Assembly: GCF_020509005.1 (NCBI RefSeq)
Contig: NC_063013.1
Coordinates: 3,596,001-3,660,000, forward strand
From: Fulvia fulva
Lineage: Eukaryota; Ascomycota; Dothideomycetes; Mycosphaerellales; Mycosphaerellaceae
Reading direction: 5' to 3'
DNA length: 64,000 bases
In this document: positions 52,565-63,434 of the stretch, piece after piece
How positions within the stretch are numbered: position 1 is the first letter of the stretch
How the letters are laid out: the number at the start of each line of letters is the position of its first letter
Notes under the pieces: generated by a model
Seen by the model: only the letters and a program-made list of their open reading frames with translations
Databases searched by the model: none
Told to the model about the DNA's origin: nothing
Program-made: the position numbers and the translations under genes

Positions 52565-54220
52565 CTATGGCTGCTGCAGAGACGTGCCGGCGCGGTCCAA
52601 CATGGTGTTACCGGCCGTGTCATTGACAGGCAAGTACTTGAATGGCTTGGCCCGCATGTAGGCGCTCACATTGGCCTGAGTGCGCAGGGTGTCCAGATAC
52701 TGCTCGACCTGGCTGAGCACGTCGTCTTGCATCTGCTCCTCCTTGCCCTCAAACTCGTCAATCTGGACCAGGTTGTGCGGCTCGCTCGCGGCTTTCTCAA
52801 AGCTGTCATCAATGAGCACAGTATTAGACTGATCCCAGCGCTCAATGCCCATTCTGGGGTTCATAATTTGAACCGAGTTATCGTACCAGACCCAAGTCAG
52901 CTGCTTGTACACCTGCACCTTCTGCCAATATGCTTGCGAAGGCAATTGCAGCTTATCGCGTCCCCACATTACCACAAGCTGATGGCTTTGCTTAGGGGTG
53001 AAAAGGTCAGAACACATCTTCGTGACATTCTCCGGCCGGGCGGATGACCAGACCATGACTAAATGGTTGCTGAAAAGGTAATCGAGGAACTGATGAACAT
53101 GCGGACGGGCAACAAACTTATTGCTGCCGCCGTGCTTCTTACGGAACAGGAGGGTGCCGTTGAGATCCAGAATGACCAGGAGAGGCCGCGAGTAGCCCGT
53201 GCGTTGCGGCGCTTCCAGAGCCCGACACATGTATGATGCGCTTGGAACAGGCCGGGCGAGTATTTGGAGGCGTTGAGTCTGCATAACGCCGCGATGACCA
53301 CTGCTGTCTCCTGGTTCGAGAGTCATCTTGTCGGTGGCAGATGCGGACTGCAGCTGGGGTAGACCAGTATTTGGGCGACGCTTGCTAGCACCGGCCTGCA
53401 CCAATGTTTGCTGCATCTTCTTTGCCTCTTTTCTGGCTTTCTTCTGCGCCGTCTTGGATTGCGCAGGCTGTAAGACATCATCTGCCTGCTTGCTCTGTGG
53501 GAGGCTCTGCGAAACCTGTGGGGCAGCAGAGAAGGCCGACTGTTGTAGCTGCGGTTGATTGAGAGGCGTGAACACCGGAACAGTCGCATTGAGGCTGCGT
53601 AACGGATACCTAGTCTGCGTGAACGGAACTTCTGACTGCAGCTGCTGCTGCACCTGTCCGCCTACAAAAGAAGGCTGCGTCAGCGGATATTGGTACTGCT
53701 CCGGCCACCAAGCGCTTGGCTGTGGCGCCGGCTGCTGGTACATTGACTGTGCGTACCAGTGCTGGTAGTATGACCAGTACTCGGCTTGCGCGGCTTGCGC
53801 TTGGGGGTCCCAGCTTGGGTATCCGTTGCCGTAGCTGTAGCCGTAGTGGCAGTCGTTGGCGCGACTGGCTTGCGTCTCGGTCGGCGGTGAGGGGGGATGA
53901 CCGTATTGTAAGGTGTTGACGAAGCAGCCGTTGCCTTCGGGGTGTCCGCTGCCAGCGAAAGTGACTCCATCTTGCCGGCCAAGCTGGTGCTGGTGTCGTT
54001 GGCGCTCATTGTTGGTGTAGACGGGACTCGGTGGATGATGTTGGTAGTTCGGTGGTAGGTAGGTGCCGTAGGTGTTGAGGTTAGGCTGGCGATGAAGAGT
54101 CACGTCGCCGTAATCACCTTTCGCACCCTCAAGCAGCTTCATCCTTTTGTTAGCTTCAGTTGCATTCTCACTTTTCGGCGATGGCTCAAAATACCTCTTG
54201 GAAGCCACATTGCCCGGCAT
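52565..54220 (-). CDS. NIF/FCP1-fold (HAD) protein with DxN in place of DxD
   Basis: 551 aa from MPGNVASKRYFEPSPKSE; an open extension further upstream would overlap the divergent CDC50 gene and was rejected. The first 340 residues are low-complexity, Gln/Pro/Tyr-rich. The C-terminal half is the NLI-interacting-factor domain related to CTD phosphatases: LVILDLNGTLLFRKK, HLVMVWSSARPENV, VWYDNSVQIMNPRMG and NTVLIDDSFEKAASEP. The catalytic DxDxT motif reads DLNGT, so the second Asp, the general acid in active HAD phosphatases, is Asn. Fungal relatives I recall also have LDLNGTLL, so this may be an old pseudo-phosphatase branch. It is followed 60 nt later by the G-patch gene in the same frame. 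Confidence 0.87.
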   Translation of the reverse strand: MPGNVASKRYFEPSPKSENATEANKRMKLLEGAKGDYGDVTLHRQPNLNTYGTYLPPNYQHHPPSPVYTNNERQRHQHQLGRQDGVTFAGSGHPEGNGCFVNTLQYGHPPSPPTETQASRANDCHYGYSYGNGYPSWDPQAQAAQAEYWSYYQHWYAQSMYQQPAPQPSAWWPEQYQYPLTQPSFVGGQVQQQLQSEVPFTQTRYPLRSLNATVPVFTPLNQPQLQQSAFSAAPQVSQSLPQSKQADDVLQPAQSKTAQKKARKEAKKMQQTLVQAGASKRRPNTGLPQLQSASATDKMTLEPGDSSGHRGVMQTQRLQILARPVPSASYMCRALEAPQRTGYSRPLLVILDLNGTLLFRKKHGGSNKFVARPHVHQFLDYLFSNHLVMVWSSARPENVTKMCSDLFTPKQSHQLVVMWGRDKLQLPSQAYWQKVQVYKQLTWVWYDNSVQIMNPRMGIERWDQSNTVLIDDSFEKAASEPHNLVQIDEFEGKEEQMQDDVLSQVEQYLDTLRTQANVSAYMRAKPFKYLPVNDTAGNTMLDRAGTSLQQP

Positions 54221-54421
54221 CTTCGCGACCGTTGATTTAGCGAGGCGGGGTAAGCGTCTTGAAGCAGGGCAGGAGCGATGCAGCGAAAGAACAAGTGAAG
54301 TCGAGGGCAGGCGCGTTGAAGGGCTTTCGTGGTGTGGCGGTGCAAGGGTCCAGCTGCTCGGCATCCTGCTTCGTAAGATCACCGTGTTTCTTGATGCGCA
54401 TTCCTCGGCGGCAAGATCACC
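54221..54421. promoter_or_regulatory. Short divergent promoter shared by the NIF-fold gene and CDC50
   Basis: Only 201 nt separate the two start codons, which point away from each other. Both genes' core promoters and leaders must lie here or overlap the coding ends. No specific motif is claimed. Confidence 0.5.
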
Positions 54422-55884
54422 ATGTCGCAGACCATCGAAGTACAGCAGAACGATGCGAGTAGTAGCAGGGGAAGCAACGATGAGCCGGAGAAGACACAGA
54501 AGAGCAGAAGGCCGCCGAGTGAGCAGGCCCAAGCATGTGGACATGGTTGGAGGAATACACAGCTGATCGCTCCGGACAGATAACGCTTTCCGACAACAGC
54601 GACTGAAAGCATGGCAGCCCATCCTCACCCCCAAGACCGTTCTGCCGCTGTTCTTTGCAGTCGGCGTAATATTCGCGCCCATTGGAGGTCTACTGCTCTG
54701 GGCCAGCTCAACAGTGCAAGAGCTGATCATAGACTACTCCCAATGCAATACCACAGCGCCAGCATGTGGTGACGGGTCTTATGGTGATATTCCGAGCGAC
54801 GCGATCACGAGCCACTTCAAGAACAGCACAGATCCCGCGAATCGACCTACCTGGTGTAGAGAAGAGAGGAGAGTCGGATACCCAAACGAAGCCGATGGCC
54901 CAGCATTCGTCGATACTGCTGTGTGCCGCCTACAATTCTACATTCCAGACGATATTGGTCCTCCGGTCTTGATGTACTACCAACTCACGAACTTCTACCA
55001 AAATCACCGCCGATATGTGCAATCCTTCGATCAGGACCAGCTGAAGGGCGACTACCGCGACAACAAGACTATCTCAGGAAGTGACTGTGATCCACTTAGG
55101 CAGGAGGATGTGAATGGAGTCAGAAAGCCTTACTACCCTTGCGGTTTGATCGCCAACTCGATGTTCAATGACACCTTCCAAGTGCCGGTGCTTTTGAACG
55201 CAGCAGGGGAGAGCACCAGCAATGTGACGTATAACATGACAAGAGATGGCATTGCCTGGAACTCCGATGCAGATCTTTACGGCGAAGTGGACACCACCAA
55301 GTATCCTTATGGGTCCGTCGTGCCACCTCCTAACTGGCGCGAGCGTTATCCTGAGTACAACGAGACCTTTCCATATCCGAACTTGAAGACTTGGGAGGAG
55401 TTCCAAGTGTGGATGCGGACAGCAGGCTTGCCCACATTCAGCAAGCTCGCGCTTCGTAACGACAACGAGTCGATGCAGATCGGCCGGTATGAGATGGTGG
55501 TGTATGACTGTGAGTAGCGTCGATGCACTTTCATGCTAGAACATACTGATGTGGCGGCTTCTAGACTTCCCGGTGCTTCTGTACGATGGCACGAAGTCTA
55601 TCTTGATCTCGACCAGAACAGTCATGGGTGGTCGCAATCCTTTCCTCGGCATCACCTACATAGTGGTCGGCGGACTTTGTATCGTGCTTGGTGGACTGTT
55701 CACTGCTACCCAGCTCATCAGGCCCAGGTCAGTAAAAGCAATAAAATATTCGTTTGGAACACGAACGGCTGACACATGACCAAACAGGAAACTGGGAGAT
55801 CATAGCTACTTGACCTGGAACACAGACCAGCCAAGCACGGCAACTACAACCGGACGAGCACCTCGACCTAACGACGCAGCATGA
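54422..55884 (+). CDS. CDC50: CDC50/LEM3-family lipid flippase beta subunit
   Basis: Membrane glycoprotein that pairs with P4-ATPases to move phospholipids across Golgi or plasma membranes. Four exons: 54422-54518, 54580-55509, 55565-55727 and 55788-55884; 428 aa. The first join gives RRPPN-NAFRQQRLKAWQP, the family signature, with the 61-nt intron splitting an Asn codon. TM1 is TVLPLFFAVGVIFAPIGGLLLW and TM2 is ITYIVVGGLCIVLGGLFTAT, with a large exoplasmic loop between them carrying cysteines and N-glycosylation sites. The loop ends in YDYFPVLLYDGTKSILIST, formed across intron 2. The last exon supplies KLGDHSYLTWN. Every join keeps frame and the total is a whole number of codons. Confidence 0.95.
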
Positions 55885-56650
55885 ATTTCATTGTTCAGAT
55901 AGAATGAAGTTGCCCAGGAGTTCGGCGTTAGCGGCGCATATATGGGCATGGCCCTACCACCGGGCTGCTTGGACCATCGCCATGACTTTTACGCCGAAGC
56001 TCCTGTATTGACTTGTGAGGTTTCTCGCAATTATTGACATATTCAAATTCTGTCTCAGGTTACATCGGTCGATGATGTCGATGAGAGGTATGTTGTTCTT
56101 TCATTTTGTCCTGTTGCAGTGCTTCCGAGCATCTCCTAGATCCAGAGCCACCCTACTTCGACAAATGTGCCTACAAACAGAAGAGCAAGAGCCGTCTGTG
56201 CCATTCGCCCTGACCTGGATTCAGCATAGTCCTACCATCCCGTTCCGCCATGTTCTAGATCGCTACCTCCTACTCGCTGGATCCTAGACAAGATGGAGTT
56301 CCTGGTTGCCGGGTCCTCTTTGTTGCTATGAGGCTCTTATTTCAACAAGACGAATGCAGCCGCAACCGTCGACGGCCTCGATTGCGACTGCCGACTACGA
56401 CATGATCGAGGCCCTGATGACGGCCATGATAAATATGCTAGAGAGAACTGCTCATCGCGATGAAGTCGTGGATAGTTTTAGCTATCACCGCTGGGTACTC
56501 TTCTTGTATATATCTACAGACTTACATTCCACGGCGCAACCGGGCAACCACGTGTACATACATTCCTCGGACCGACCGATCCTATCTCTGATCTCATCAA
56601 CCCAACGTCGACGAACACGGAAACTGCACTCTGAGACAGCTCAGTAAGCG
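55885..56650. other. Intergenic
   Basis: 766 nt downstream of CDC50. Short ORFs only; the last 100 nt are CA-rich leader of the metalloprotease gene. Confidence 0.4.
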
Positions 56651-57583
56651 ATGAAGAGCTTCACGATTGCGGCCTTGGCAGCCTTGTCTGCTGTGGCGTC
56701 AGCGTTAAGCGGCGGCAACATCACCTCCTTTACAGATCCAGCGACAGGCAAGACGATCCGGCATTTCGACTGCGACGTTAATCGAGGGAAGGCTAGCACG
56801 CACTTCAACGAGACGGTGAAGTTCTTCCTTCGCAACTCAAGGAGGCCTGTCTCGGGCGGTAGCAGTGCATCACTGGTAAAACGACAGACTCTCAGTCCAG
56901 CTCTCAATGTGAAGGTGTATATGCATCTAGTCACGACGGTAGCCAAGAAAGGTCTTCTCACAGAAGACAACGCAAAGGCGCAGCTCGAGGCACTGAACAA
57001 GGCATACACCCCAATCGGCCTCACCTTCACCCTCGCAGGTACGACGATCGATGCCAACGATGCTTGGTCTGTCGGTGATGGCACTTCCATGGACGATCTC
57101 AAGAAGGCTCGCCGTCAAGGTACATACCAAGACTTGAACCTGTACTTCCACTCCGATCTTTCCGGCGGCGTACTTGGTACCTGTACTCTGCCCTCGCAGG
57201 TCACCAAGCAGACGCTCCCCTCGCAATACTTCTCAGACGGATGCAACATCAATGCTGAGACGATGCCAGGACGAGAAATGACAGGATACAACAAGGGCAT
57301 GACAGCGGTTCACGAGACCGGACACTGGCTGGGCTTGCTACACACATTCGAGGGATACTCTTGCACTGGCGATGGCGACAGCATTGCAGATACTCCAGCG
57401 CAAAGCACCAGTACTGATGGATGCCCAACCAAGCCACCAAAAGACAGCTGCCCTGACCAGACCGGTGTTGACTCGATTCAAAATTACATGGACTACTCAT
57501 CTGACGACTGCTACGAGGCCTTCACACCAGGACAAGTCACCAGAATACAGAACATGTGGAAGACTTATCGTGCTGGTTTCTGA
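56651..57583 (+). CDS. Secreted M43-family (pappalysin-like) zinc metalloprotease
   Basis: Extracellular protease of the MEROPS M43B type common in fungi. Single exon, 310 aa. The signal peptide is MKSFTIAALAALSAVASAL; the pro-region ends near the Kex2-like site KR (77-78) before the mature part (QTLSPALNVKVYMHLV). The zinc site is HETGHWLGLLH (about residues 221-231), extended HExxHxxGxxH, with a Met-turn NYMDYSSDDC further on. Paired cysteines (GTCTLPSQ, DGCNIN, YSCTGDGD, GCPTK, SCPDQTG, DDCYEAF) suggest disulphides. Length is normal for the family. Likely role is nutrient or host-protein breakdown, not shown by sequence. Confidence 0.94.
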   Translation: MKSFTIAALAALSAVASALSGGNITSFTDPATGKTIRHFDCDVNRGKASTHFNETVKFFLRNSRRPVSGGSSASLVKRQTLSPALNVKVYMHLVTTVAKKGLLTEDNAKAQLEALNKAYTPIGLTFTLAGTTIDANDAWSVGDGTSMDDLKKARRQGTYQDLNLYFHSDLSGGVLGTCTLPSQVTKQTLPSQYFSDGCNINAETMPGREMTGYNKGMTAVHETGHWLGLLHTFEGYSCTGDGDSIADTPAQSTSTDGCPTKPPKDSCPDQTGVDSIQNYMDYSSDDCYEAFTPGQVTRIQNMWKTYRAGF

Positions 57584-58189
57584 ACGAACGCATGATGCTA
57601 AGCGATGGGACGATTTGAAGCAGTATTTAAACGCATCTTGAACGATTTTGATTGATTGAACGACCTGGCCTTGGAAAGCACTTCACTTGTAAATACTTTG
57701 TACTTATCGCCCAGCTTTTACATACTCGGAAGCGACTTGCTTGTACATACCTTACTTAATCACAACGAACTCTCATAATCCCTGGTGTATCGTGCATGAA
57801 CGCACCTTGATTCGGTACACATAACCGCATGGAGGATGGGACGTCGCTTCCAGGCCTGATAAGCTCAGAACTCTAATTGGCATCCACCTCGTGGCCAACA
57901 GCCCTGGGGCATCCCGCAGCCGCGCCGAACTACTTTTCATTACAACATCAACATTTCTTTCCCGACCAGAAGCCGCACTGCTGGCTTAACGTCCGTACGA
58001 CTACCGATAGCTGACGCGAGTAGGCTGTCGGTATCGTCACTAGCGACTGATACGCACTTGCCATGACTTGCGCATACAGACTTGCCTTATCAGCTGGCTT
58101 CCGTCAACAACATTCCTGAGAGGGCCTTGCAACGTCGATGGTGCTATTCAGCTGACAGACAACACAACACAACTCTCATCACCAAGAAC
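57584..58189. other. Intergenic
   Basis: 606 nt between the metalloprotease stop and the second permease start. It holds a 3' UTR and a promoter; no gene seen. Confidence 0.4.
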
Positions 58190-59861
58190 ATGGACGCCGT
58201 CAAACGACGCTTCTCTGGCGGGAAGCAATCAATATCCAACAACCATGCAGCAGCCGACGCAGACCTGGCGAAGATGGGCTACAAGAGTGAATTACCACGA
58301 TCACTCAGTATGCTGTCGGTCCTCGGTCTTTCCTTCGCCATCATGGCCGTACCATTCGGTCTCTCGACGACGTTCTACGTCACCTTAGTCGACGGACAAA
58401 GCGTTACCATCATTTGGGGCTGGGTTCTGGTCTCCTTGATCTCGCTGTCGATCGCAGCGTCTCTGGGTGAGATCTGCGCCGTGTATCCTACTGCTGGAGG
58501 TGTATACTACTGGTCTGCAATGATGGCGACGAAGAAGTACGCCCCCGTAGCAAGCTGGATCACAGGGTGGCTGAATCTGGTCGGGAACTGGACCGTGACG
58601 CTATCAATCAATTTTTCTGGAGCGCAATTGATTTTGAGTGCGATCACGCTATGGAGAGAAGACTGGACAGCGAATACATGGCAGACAGTGCTCTGCTTCT
58701 GGGCTGTGATGCTGGTCTGCTTCTTGATCAACGCTTTCGGCGCAAAGTACCTCGATCTCATCAACAAGGTCTGTATCTACTGGACCGCGGCGAGTGTGAT
58801 CATTATCATGGTTACACTTCTTGCGATGTCCGACAACTATCGCTCGGGCGAATTTGTCTTTTCTCACTATGATGCAAGCTCTTCTGGCTGGCCCAGCGGA
58901 TGGGCTTTCTTCGTTGGTCTGCTTCAAGCTGCGTATGTGCTCACTGGATACGGGCTGGTCGCAGCGATGTGTGAAGAAGTGCAGAATCCAGCACGAGAAG
59001 TGCCGAAGGCTATGGTGTTATCAGTAGCGGCTGCTGGAGTCACTGGTGTCGTCTATCTCATTCCGATTCTGTTCGTGCTGCCAGACATCCAGATCCTGCT
59101 CGATGTGGCGAGCGGACAGCCTATCGGATTGCTGTTCAAGACTGTGACAGGTTCTGCTGCTGGAGGTTTCGGTCTCCTGTTCCTCATCTTGGGCATTCTG
59201 ATGTTTGCTGGAACTGGCGCCCTCACAGCTTCGAGTCGCTGCTGCTACGCCTTTGCACGGGATGGTGGTGTGCCGGGGAGTCGCTGGCTAGGCACGACGA
59301 ACAGTAAGCTGGATGTCCCTATTTGGGCGCTGGCCGCATCAACGGTCGTTGATTGCTTGCTCGGACTGATCTACTTTGGCTCCACTGCGGCATTCAACAG
59401 CTTCACAGGTGTTGCCACCATCTGTCTGTCCACAGGATATGGTCTTCCCATCTTGGTCTCAGTTCTGCGAAAGCGGAAGATGGTGAAGCATTCCACGTTC
59501 TCGCTAGGGAAATTTGGCTTCTTCATCAACATTGTCTGTCTCTGCTGGATTACGCTGGCTATTGTGCTGTTCTGCATGCCTGTCAGCTTACCAGTAAGTT
59601 CAACACGTCGCAAAAGACGACTCACTTGTTCTGACATCTTCGCAGGTAACAGCAAGTTCCATGAACTACGCTTCTGTGGTATTTATGGGTTTCGCATCCA
59701 TCAGTATGATCTGGTTTTTCATTTCTGGTCGTAAGAACTTCACTGGTCCTCCGGTAGTGCAAGATGCAGATCCGACCCTCGAAGGCAAGCCAACGCCCAT
59801 TGAAGTGGACGGAGAGATGGGTCTCGACACAGACACAAAGCTTCCAATGAAGGAGTACTGA
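58190..59861 (+). CDS. APC-family amino-acid/GABA permease, intact
   Basis: Twelve-segment amino-acid transporter of the fungal GABA/choline permease group. Exon 1 58190-59593, intron of 52 nt (GTAAGT..CTGAC..CGCAG), exon 2 59646-59861; 539 aa from MDAVKRRFSGG. Motifs: GLSFAIMAVPFGLSTTF in TM1, GEICAVYPTAGGVYYWSAMM, SWITGWLNLVGNW, a CEEVQNPAREVPKAM loop and SSRCCYAFARDGGVPGS. The intron joins MPVSLP to VTASSMNYASVV. The C-terminus FFISGRKNFTGPP closely parallels the broken permease at 27178-28820, which makes this copy a useful internal reference. The start was set at the Met that begins the usual cytosolic N-terminus, not the earlier in-frame non-ATG extension. Confidence 0.94.
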
Positions 59862-60187
59862 TTCTGCGTCTTGCTGGTCGGCCTTGCTTCGCTTCTGATG
59901 TCCAAATATCGCGAGCTTCCTGTACATATCATGTCCACGATTCATGACGCCTCTTCTACCGACGATACTTCGCGCGCAGTGATCTGCCGCTTTCGAGCAG
60001 CTTTCGTTTCTCATTCCGCAAAACCTCTCGTCTTCTCCTCGACTTTCGTGTTCCAGTAGATGCTCCGTCCCCAAGCTCCACTGATGAGATTGGCCGTCAC
60101 CATCGCCTTGTTCCATCACTGTTATGACGCCAATAAGCAGATCTCATCAAGGTAGACTCTATGGCCACCCTTCAACTGCTCGAAACA
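59862..60187. other. Intergenic between convergent genes
   Basis: 326 nt; nothing recognised beyond 3' UTR sequence. Confidence 0.35.
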
Positions 60188-60445
60188 TTACCTCCTCGGT
60201 CTCCCGCCGTTACAATGATCCAGTTCCGTCTTGAACAGTGACCTCAGCCGACGTGTACAATGATCGCAGACCCGGTTGTGCTGGTCCGCATCCGCCACAC
60301 GTGGCCATGGGCATTGAGCAGGGTGGACATTGTCGCGGAATCGCTTTCGGGCCGCAGAGCAGAGGAAGATGGTGCGTTGGTTTCGGGGGCAGCCGCATCC
60401 TTCGTGGTGGACTGCTTGTTCGAGGCACATGGTCTTGGTTCGCAT
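60188..60445 (-). CDS. Possible small Cys-rich protein, 85 aa
   Basis: Weak call. The last part of a longer open frame reads MRTKTMCLEQAVHHEGCGCP.., then IFLCSAARKRF, HPAQCPWPR and RVCDHCTRRLRS. Spaced Cys/His pairs (CGC, CPW, CDHC) recall the short zinc-binding-like ORFs frequent in Dothideomycetes. The preceding 149 codons are repetitive His/Arg/Gln-rich sequence and are not credible, so I place the start at the Met just before the Cys-rich part. No domain can be named. Confidence 0.35.
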   Translation of the reverse strand: MRTKTMCLEQAVHHEGCGCPRNQRTIFLCSAARKRFRDNVHPAQCPWPRVADADQHNRVCDHCTRRLRSLFKTELDHCNGGRPRR

Positions 60446-62092
60446 GCGTGTGATGATTCGAGACCTCGATGCTTGCTGTGTTTGGTGGTTCCGCCTTGGG
60501 TGTCTGCTTCGTGCTCCCGGCGATAGGTGCGTGGTGTGATGCCTGTTCCGATGGATGGACGCAGGCTGGTTTGCTGGCGCGGTAGGCTTGCTGGATAGTG
60601 GTATGTTGCGATGTCTGCTGCGCTGGTAGTACGTTCTGAAGCGGCGAATGTTTACTTGTGTTCCTACCGAGAGGCTTGAAATTGCACGAGGCAAGCATGC
60701 AAGTGAAGAGACGTCAGTCGCGTTCGCAGTGAGTAGCAAGTACGCCCGGCGACATGGCTGTGGAATGTCAGTGTGAGCAGGCACCATGCAAGGGGTATCC
60801 TTTCCGCGTGGCAGTAGCCCATTGTTCTGCTCGGCAGCGATTGGCGACCGCCAACTCTGGCAGCAAGTATCGCTATACGCCTCTCTCAACATCTAACTAC
60901 GAGCTTCGGCGGAAAGTCCACCTTCGTCGCCGCCACTGTGAGCAGGCAGGCTATTGACGTGCGGAGTGGAGCGATGCAGTAAGCCTGTGCGCTTGCCGCG
61001 AGGCGCTTTCGCAGCAGAAAGGGATGCCGTGTCGCTGCTGGTGTTCCCCTCCGAGTATGAAGTCGATGATCCAGCTGAAGTCGGACCTAGCATGTGAAGC
61101 GCCAACCACTTGATCCCTGTCGACAATGATCGCAAGTTTCCGCATCCCGCATCTCGCCGCCCACTGTCTTCCACCTCTTCCACCGAGCTGCCTTCTTCTC
61201 TTCTCTCTCTCCTACGCGCCCTCTACAGACGCGCAATCGCTCCGTCCTCAACACTCGACAATCCGAAGAAGAGCAAACATCACCTACGGCTGACAGCAGA
61301 GCATGGTAGGCCCCCTTCCACACCTATCTCTTGCACACTCATCACCTTTCGAAGCAGAGTCTGGCGGCACCGTCGAGAGCTGTACTCTTGAGCCTATACT
61401 GCGCGGGTACTTTGATGGTGCTGACCAGTTTCTCCTGGGACTCAACGCGCCGGGCGGTTGCCTGGGAGCGTGGCACTGTTTGCAGCTCCCAGGTTCTCGT
61501 TTAAGAGACTCGAGAACTTGACTTTCCGTGCTGCTTGGTTTGTGGCCGTTAGAAACCTGTGCAGATTCTCTGCTTCGACAACCTCTTCACTCACCTCCTC
61601 GCTCCGAATTGTTATGTGTGCCGGCCACACGGGCTGGCGGATGCTGACTTCTAGGCCATTGTCCTCGAGCTATGTGCTTGGTGGCGGAGGCTGCAACATT
61701 TCGTTCATGACAAGATTTTCCTCGCGGACAGCTCAAACATGCCAACGAACAGTTACCGCCGCTATGCAGGCGAACCTCAAGAAACACCCACGCAGCGGTG
61801 CACGTGCAAGCATCCGCCACCAACCTGAAAAGCACCTATCTTGTCAGCAAATATCTCGTCATCATCTAAACAGCGTCCGCCTTGACGCGTTATCAATCAG
61901 CCAGTAGATGCCCCCCATAATTGACGCTGAGAACAAAGATCCGGTAGCTATCAAGGATAGACTCGAAGCCGGATCGTGGGAGTACGTCAGAATAGGAGAT
62001 CACCACCAGCCGTTGTGGCATAGCACACTCGCGACTCGAGGACTCTTTCCAAGTGTACACATGACAAGTACCATCTGTACAGTATCCACGTC
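60446..62092. other. Gene-poor stretch
   Basis: 1.6 kb with overlapping ORFs of 60-150 codons on both strands, none supportable. It lies upstream of the small Cys-rich ORF and downstream of mitochondrial IF3. Confidence 0.4.
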
Positions 62093-62938
62093 TCACTGCT
62101 CCTGGGTATCATCCTCCTCGCTTTTCTTCGCCGCGCCTCCACTGCCTCCAGCACCAGCCTTGATCGGTCTTCCCTGCAACACCAAAGTAGCAAACCCACC
62201 AAGCTTGCCCTGCAGCGCCTCCTTCTCTTTCGCTCCATCAACCTTCGCCACCACCCCCTGCACCATTTTCAACACCTCCTCACACTCCTCCTTACTCGCC
62301 TTCCTCCCTTGCTTCTTACTAGCCAACACAACTTCGACCCTCCGTCCCTCATCCAAAAATCCCTTGATCTTCCCCAGCCTATGCCCAAGATCATTCTTAT
62401 CGATCGCCCAGTTCAACTCCACCGTCTTCATCGCCTCATGACTAGTAATCGCCTGTACCTTCTGCTTCTGCTTCTCCTGCTTCTTCCTTTTCTTCTGGCG
62501 GTCGTAGTCTTCCTTTTTCGATACGATCTTACAGACGGGAATGAAATCGTAGTTATCCGGTTCGTCGGGGCTCATTTGAACGAGACGGTGCGTTTTGTCA
62601 TCCATGTCGTTCATTATGTCCCATGTCTTGTAGAGTGTGGGCTCCCCTTCGCCTGTTTCTGGGTCGACGCCTTCGAGGCGGCCGGTGGTCTGATCAACGA
62701 GGTAGATGTGTCTGTGGGTGATTTCGTTGTTCCATTTGTGGCTGCGTTCTTCTGGGGCGCGGGTTTTGGCGTAGTGAAAGGGAGTTTGGGAGAAAGATCT
62801 GGTCTTCGATGGCCATGATTGTGGTTTTGAGAGGATATGAGGTAGGAGGGGTCGTTTCGTTGCTGATGTGTGAACAGCTGGGAGTACAAATGCACGATAT
62901 AGGGCTTGAGTAATGCTCGGGCAGCGTTGGCACGACAT
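62093..62938 (-). CDS. Mitochondrial translation initiation factor IF-3
   Basis: Mitochondrial-ribosome small-subunit factor that keeps subunits apart and proofreads start selection. Single exon, 281 aa. The N-terminus is a mitochondrial presequence (LYRAFVLPAVHTSATKRPLL, and KTRSFSQTPFHYAK). An IF3 N-terminal domain follows with NNEITHRHIYLVDQTTGRL. A Lys-rich linker (DRQKKRKKQEKQKQK) leads to the C-terminal domain with KTVELNWAIDKNDLGHRLGK, GFLDEGRRVEVVLASKK and EVLKMVQGVV. The C-terminus is Gly/Ala-rich and acidic. Fungal mtIF3 diverges from bacterial IF3, but the domain order and the helix-strand signature of the C-domain are clear. Confidence 0.9.
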   Translation of the reverse strand: MSCQRCPSITQALYRAFVLPAVHTSATKRPLLPHILSKPQSWPSKTRSFSQTPFHYAKTRAPEERSHKWNNEITHRHIYLVDQTTGRLEGVDPETGEGEPTLYKTWDIMNDMDDKTHRLVQMSPDEPDNYDFIPVCKIVSKKEDYDRQKKRKKQEKQKQKVQAITSHEAMKTVELNWAIDKNDLGHRLGKIKGFLDEGRRVEVVLASKKQGRKASKEECEEVLKMVQGVVAKVDGAKEKEALQGKLGGFATLVLQGRPIKAGAGGSGGAAKKSEEDDTQEQ

Positions 62939-63434
62939 GATAGTGTATTGGAGATGAGAAAGAGTTTCAACCGCGATTTACGGAGGTCGAGCTCCAGAGG
63001 CGGAGCCGTTCCGCTCCTGTGCTCTGGAGTTGGTCTCAATGATATTGCTCCTGCAGTCTGCACAACGCCCTGGCATCGGGTCTCAGCGTGCCATCACGAA
63101 GCACGGTCTGTCACTCCAAGCACGGAACGCTGTCTTGAGCGTTGACCGTGAGCTCGCAACATGATCAAGTTCAGTGTTAAATCTGGCTCCAGAGTGTACT
63201 AGCTAAGTCTGTACATCCATACTGAGAATTGAGCAATGGTCATCTGGACTTCGCCAAGAACATCTGAGGCGTGTGTGATCTGCAACTGTCCTGTATTACT
63301 GTTCTAATGCTTCTGAGAAATGTCAGTCTGTGGGTATCGAAGCGCTTTCCTCCAAACCATGCTTCGCCAAACAACGCCGTGCTGAAACCAGATGCCACAT
63401 TCCATCACCACTTTCGGCTGAACAACCACTGATA
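62939..63434. other. Intergenic
   Basis: 496 nt with no supportable gene; promoter of the IF-3 gene and 3' end of the DUF4112 gene. Confidence 0.35.

Noticed and set aside
54221..54730. Extension of the NIF-fold protein to 721 residues
   Set aside because: It would run through the divergent CDC50 gene's first exon and intron; the Met at 54220 gives a normal N-terminus.
60446..60892. N-terminal extension of the small Cys-rich ORF to 234 codons
   Set aside because: The extension is low-complexity His/Arg/Gln sequence with a non-gene-like composition; only the Cys-rich end is kept, as a weak call.
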